A stretch of 13,869 nucleotides of DNA from Anaerovoracaceae bacterium (GTDB taxonomy: Bacteria; Bacillota; Clostridia; Peptostreptococcales; Anaerovoracaceae). The stretch lies in the NCBI GenBank assembly GCA_029983755.1, contig JASBYX010000036.1, forward strand, positions 1-13,869. The letters are read 5' to 3'. Position 1 is the first letter of the stretch, and the number at the start of each line of letters is the position of its first letter. Under the pieces are notes generated by a model that was not told where the DNA came from, searched no databases, and saw nothing but the letters and a program-made list of their open reading frames with translations. The position numbers and the translations under genes are program-made. Positions 13,824 to 13,869 of this stretch are shown here, one piece after another.

Positions 13824-13869
13824 ATGAAACCTAAGATAGAAGAAGTAATCGTGGTTGAAGGCAGAGATG
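13824..13869 (+). CDS. rnmV: Start of a TOPRIM-domain gene, probably ribonuclease M5 (partial)
   Basis: Only 15 codons are inside the window, reading MKPKIEEVIVVEGRD. This matches the N-terminus of RNase M5, the enzyme that matures 5S rRNA, in which IKEVIVVEGRD-like residues form the first strand of the TOPRIM domain with its catalytic glutamate (E12 here). Other TOPRIM proteins share the VEGxxD core, so the name depends on the missing remainder. The gap from divIC is 6 bases, with no strong SD, so coupled translation is likely. Confidence 0.65.
   Translation, partial: MKPKIEEVIVVEGRD

Noticed and set aside
1..13869. Mobile element, defence system, CRISPR array or riboswitch
   Set aside because: All space is filled by recognised core genes with short gaps; no transposase, phage, array repeats or conserved riboswitch core was seen.

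Overview
The window is a compact, moderately AT-rich stretch in which every recognisable gene is on the + strand. It carries the conserved block next to the chromosomal origin of a Bacillota (Firmicutes) bacterium: rpmH-rnpA-yidD-yidC-jag, then mnmE-mnmG-rsmG, then parA(soj)-parB(spo0J) with two perfect Bacillus-type parS sites. A second conserved block follows: gdpP-rplI-dnaB-dnaD-like-divIC, plus the first codons of a gene that looks like rnmV (RNase M5). Gene order, the absence of a lipoprotein signal on YidC and a DnaD-like protein directly after dnaB suggest a Clostridia-type organism; genus cannot be read from the window. In related genomes oriC and dnaA lie just beyond rpmH, so they are expected before base 1. 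No DnaA-box cluster is visible in bases 1-122.

Layout. (1) 1-2570: a consensus-like promoter (TTGACT-17-TATAAT) and a possible leader hairpin precede ribosomal protein L34, the RNase P protein, YidD, the YidC insertase and the RNA-binding protein Jag/KhpB. A strong intrinsic terminator closes this unit. (2) 2588-6621: two tRNA wobble-uridine modification enzymes and the 16S rRNA methyltransferase RsmG. (3) 6622-8446: chromosome segregation genes parA and parB, with one parS just upstream of the parA promoter and one just after parB. (4) 8464-13869: a c-di-AMP phosphodiesterase-like protein, ribosomal protein L9, the replicative helicase, a DnaD-like replication protein, a DivIC/FtsB-like division protein and the start of a TOPRIM protein, packed with very short gaps or overlaps.

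Together the genes link translation (L34, L9, tRNA and rRNA modification, tRNA processing), membrane protein insertion, origin segregation, helicase function and septum assembly. I see no mobile element, CRISPR array, tRNA/rRNA gene or defence cassette; this is core genome.

The points that stand out are: a DnaD-like protein whose C-terminus looks like the N-terminal and Cys-motif part of a DnaC-type helicase loader, with no AAA+ ATPase; a GdpP-like protein lacking the usual N-terminal membrane helices; a nearly identical 11-base start/stop overlap at three separate gene junctions; parS sites bracketing parAB; and a 13-bp tandem duplication carrying TATAAT just before rplI. There is no gene-free stretch over 300 bases; the largest gaps are 1-122 and 6622-6737.
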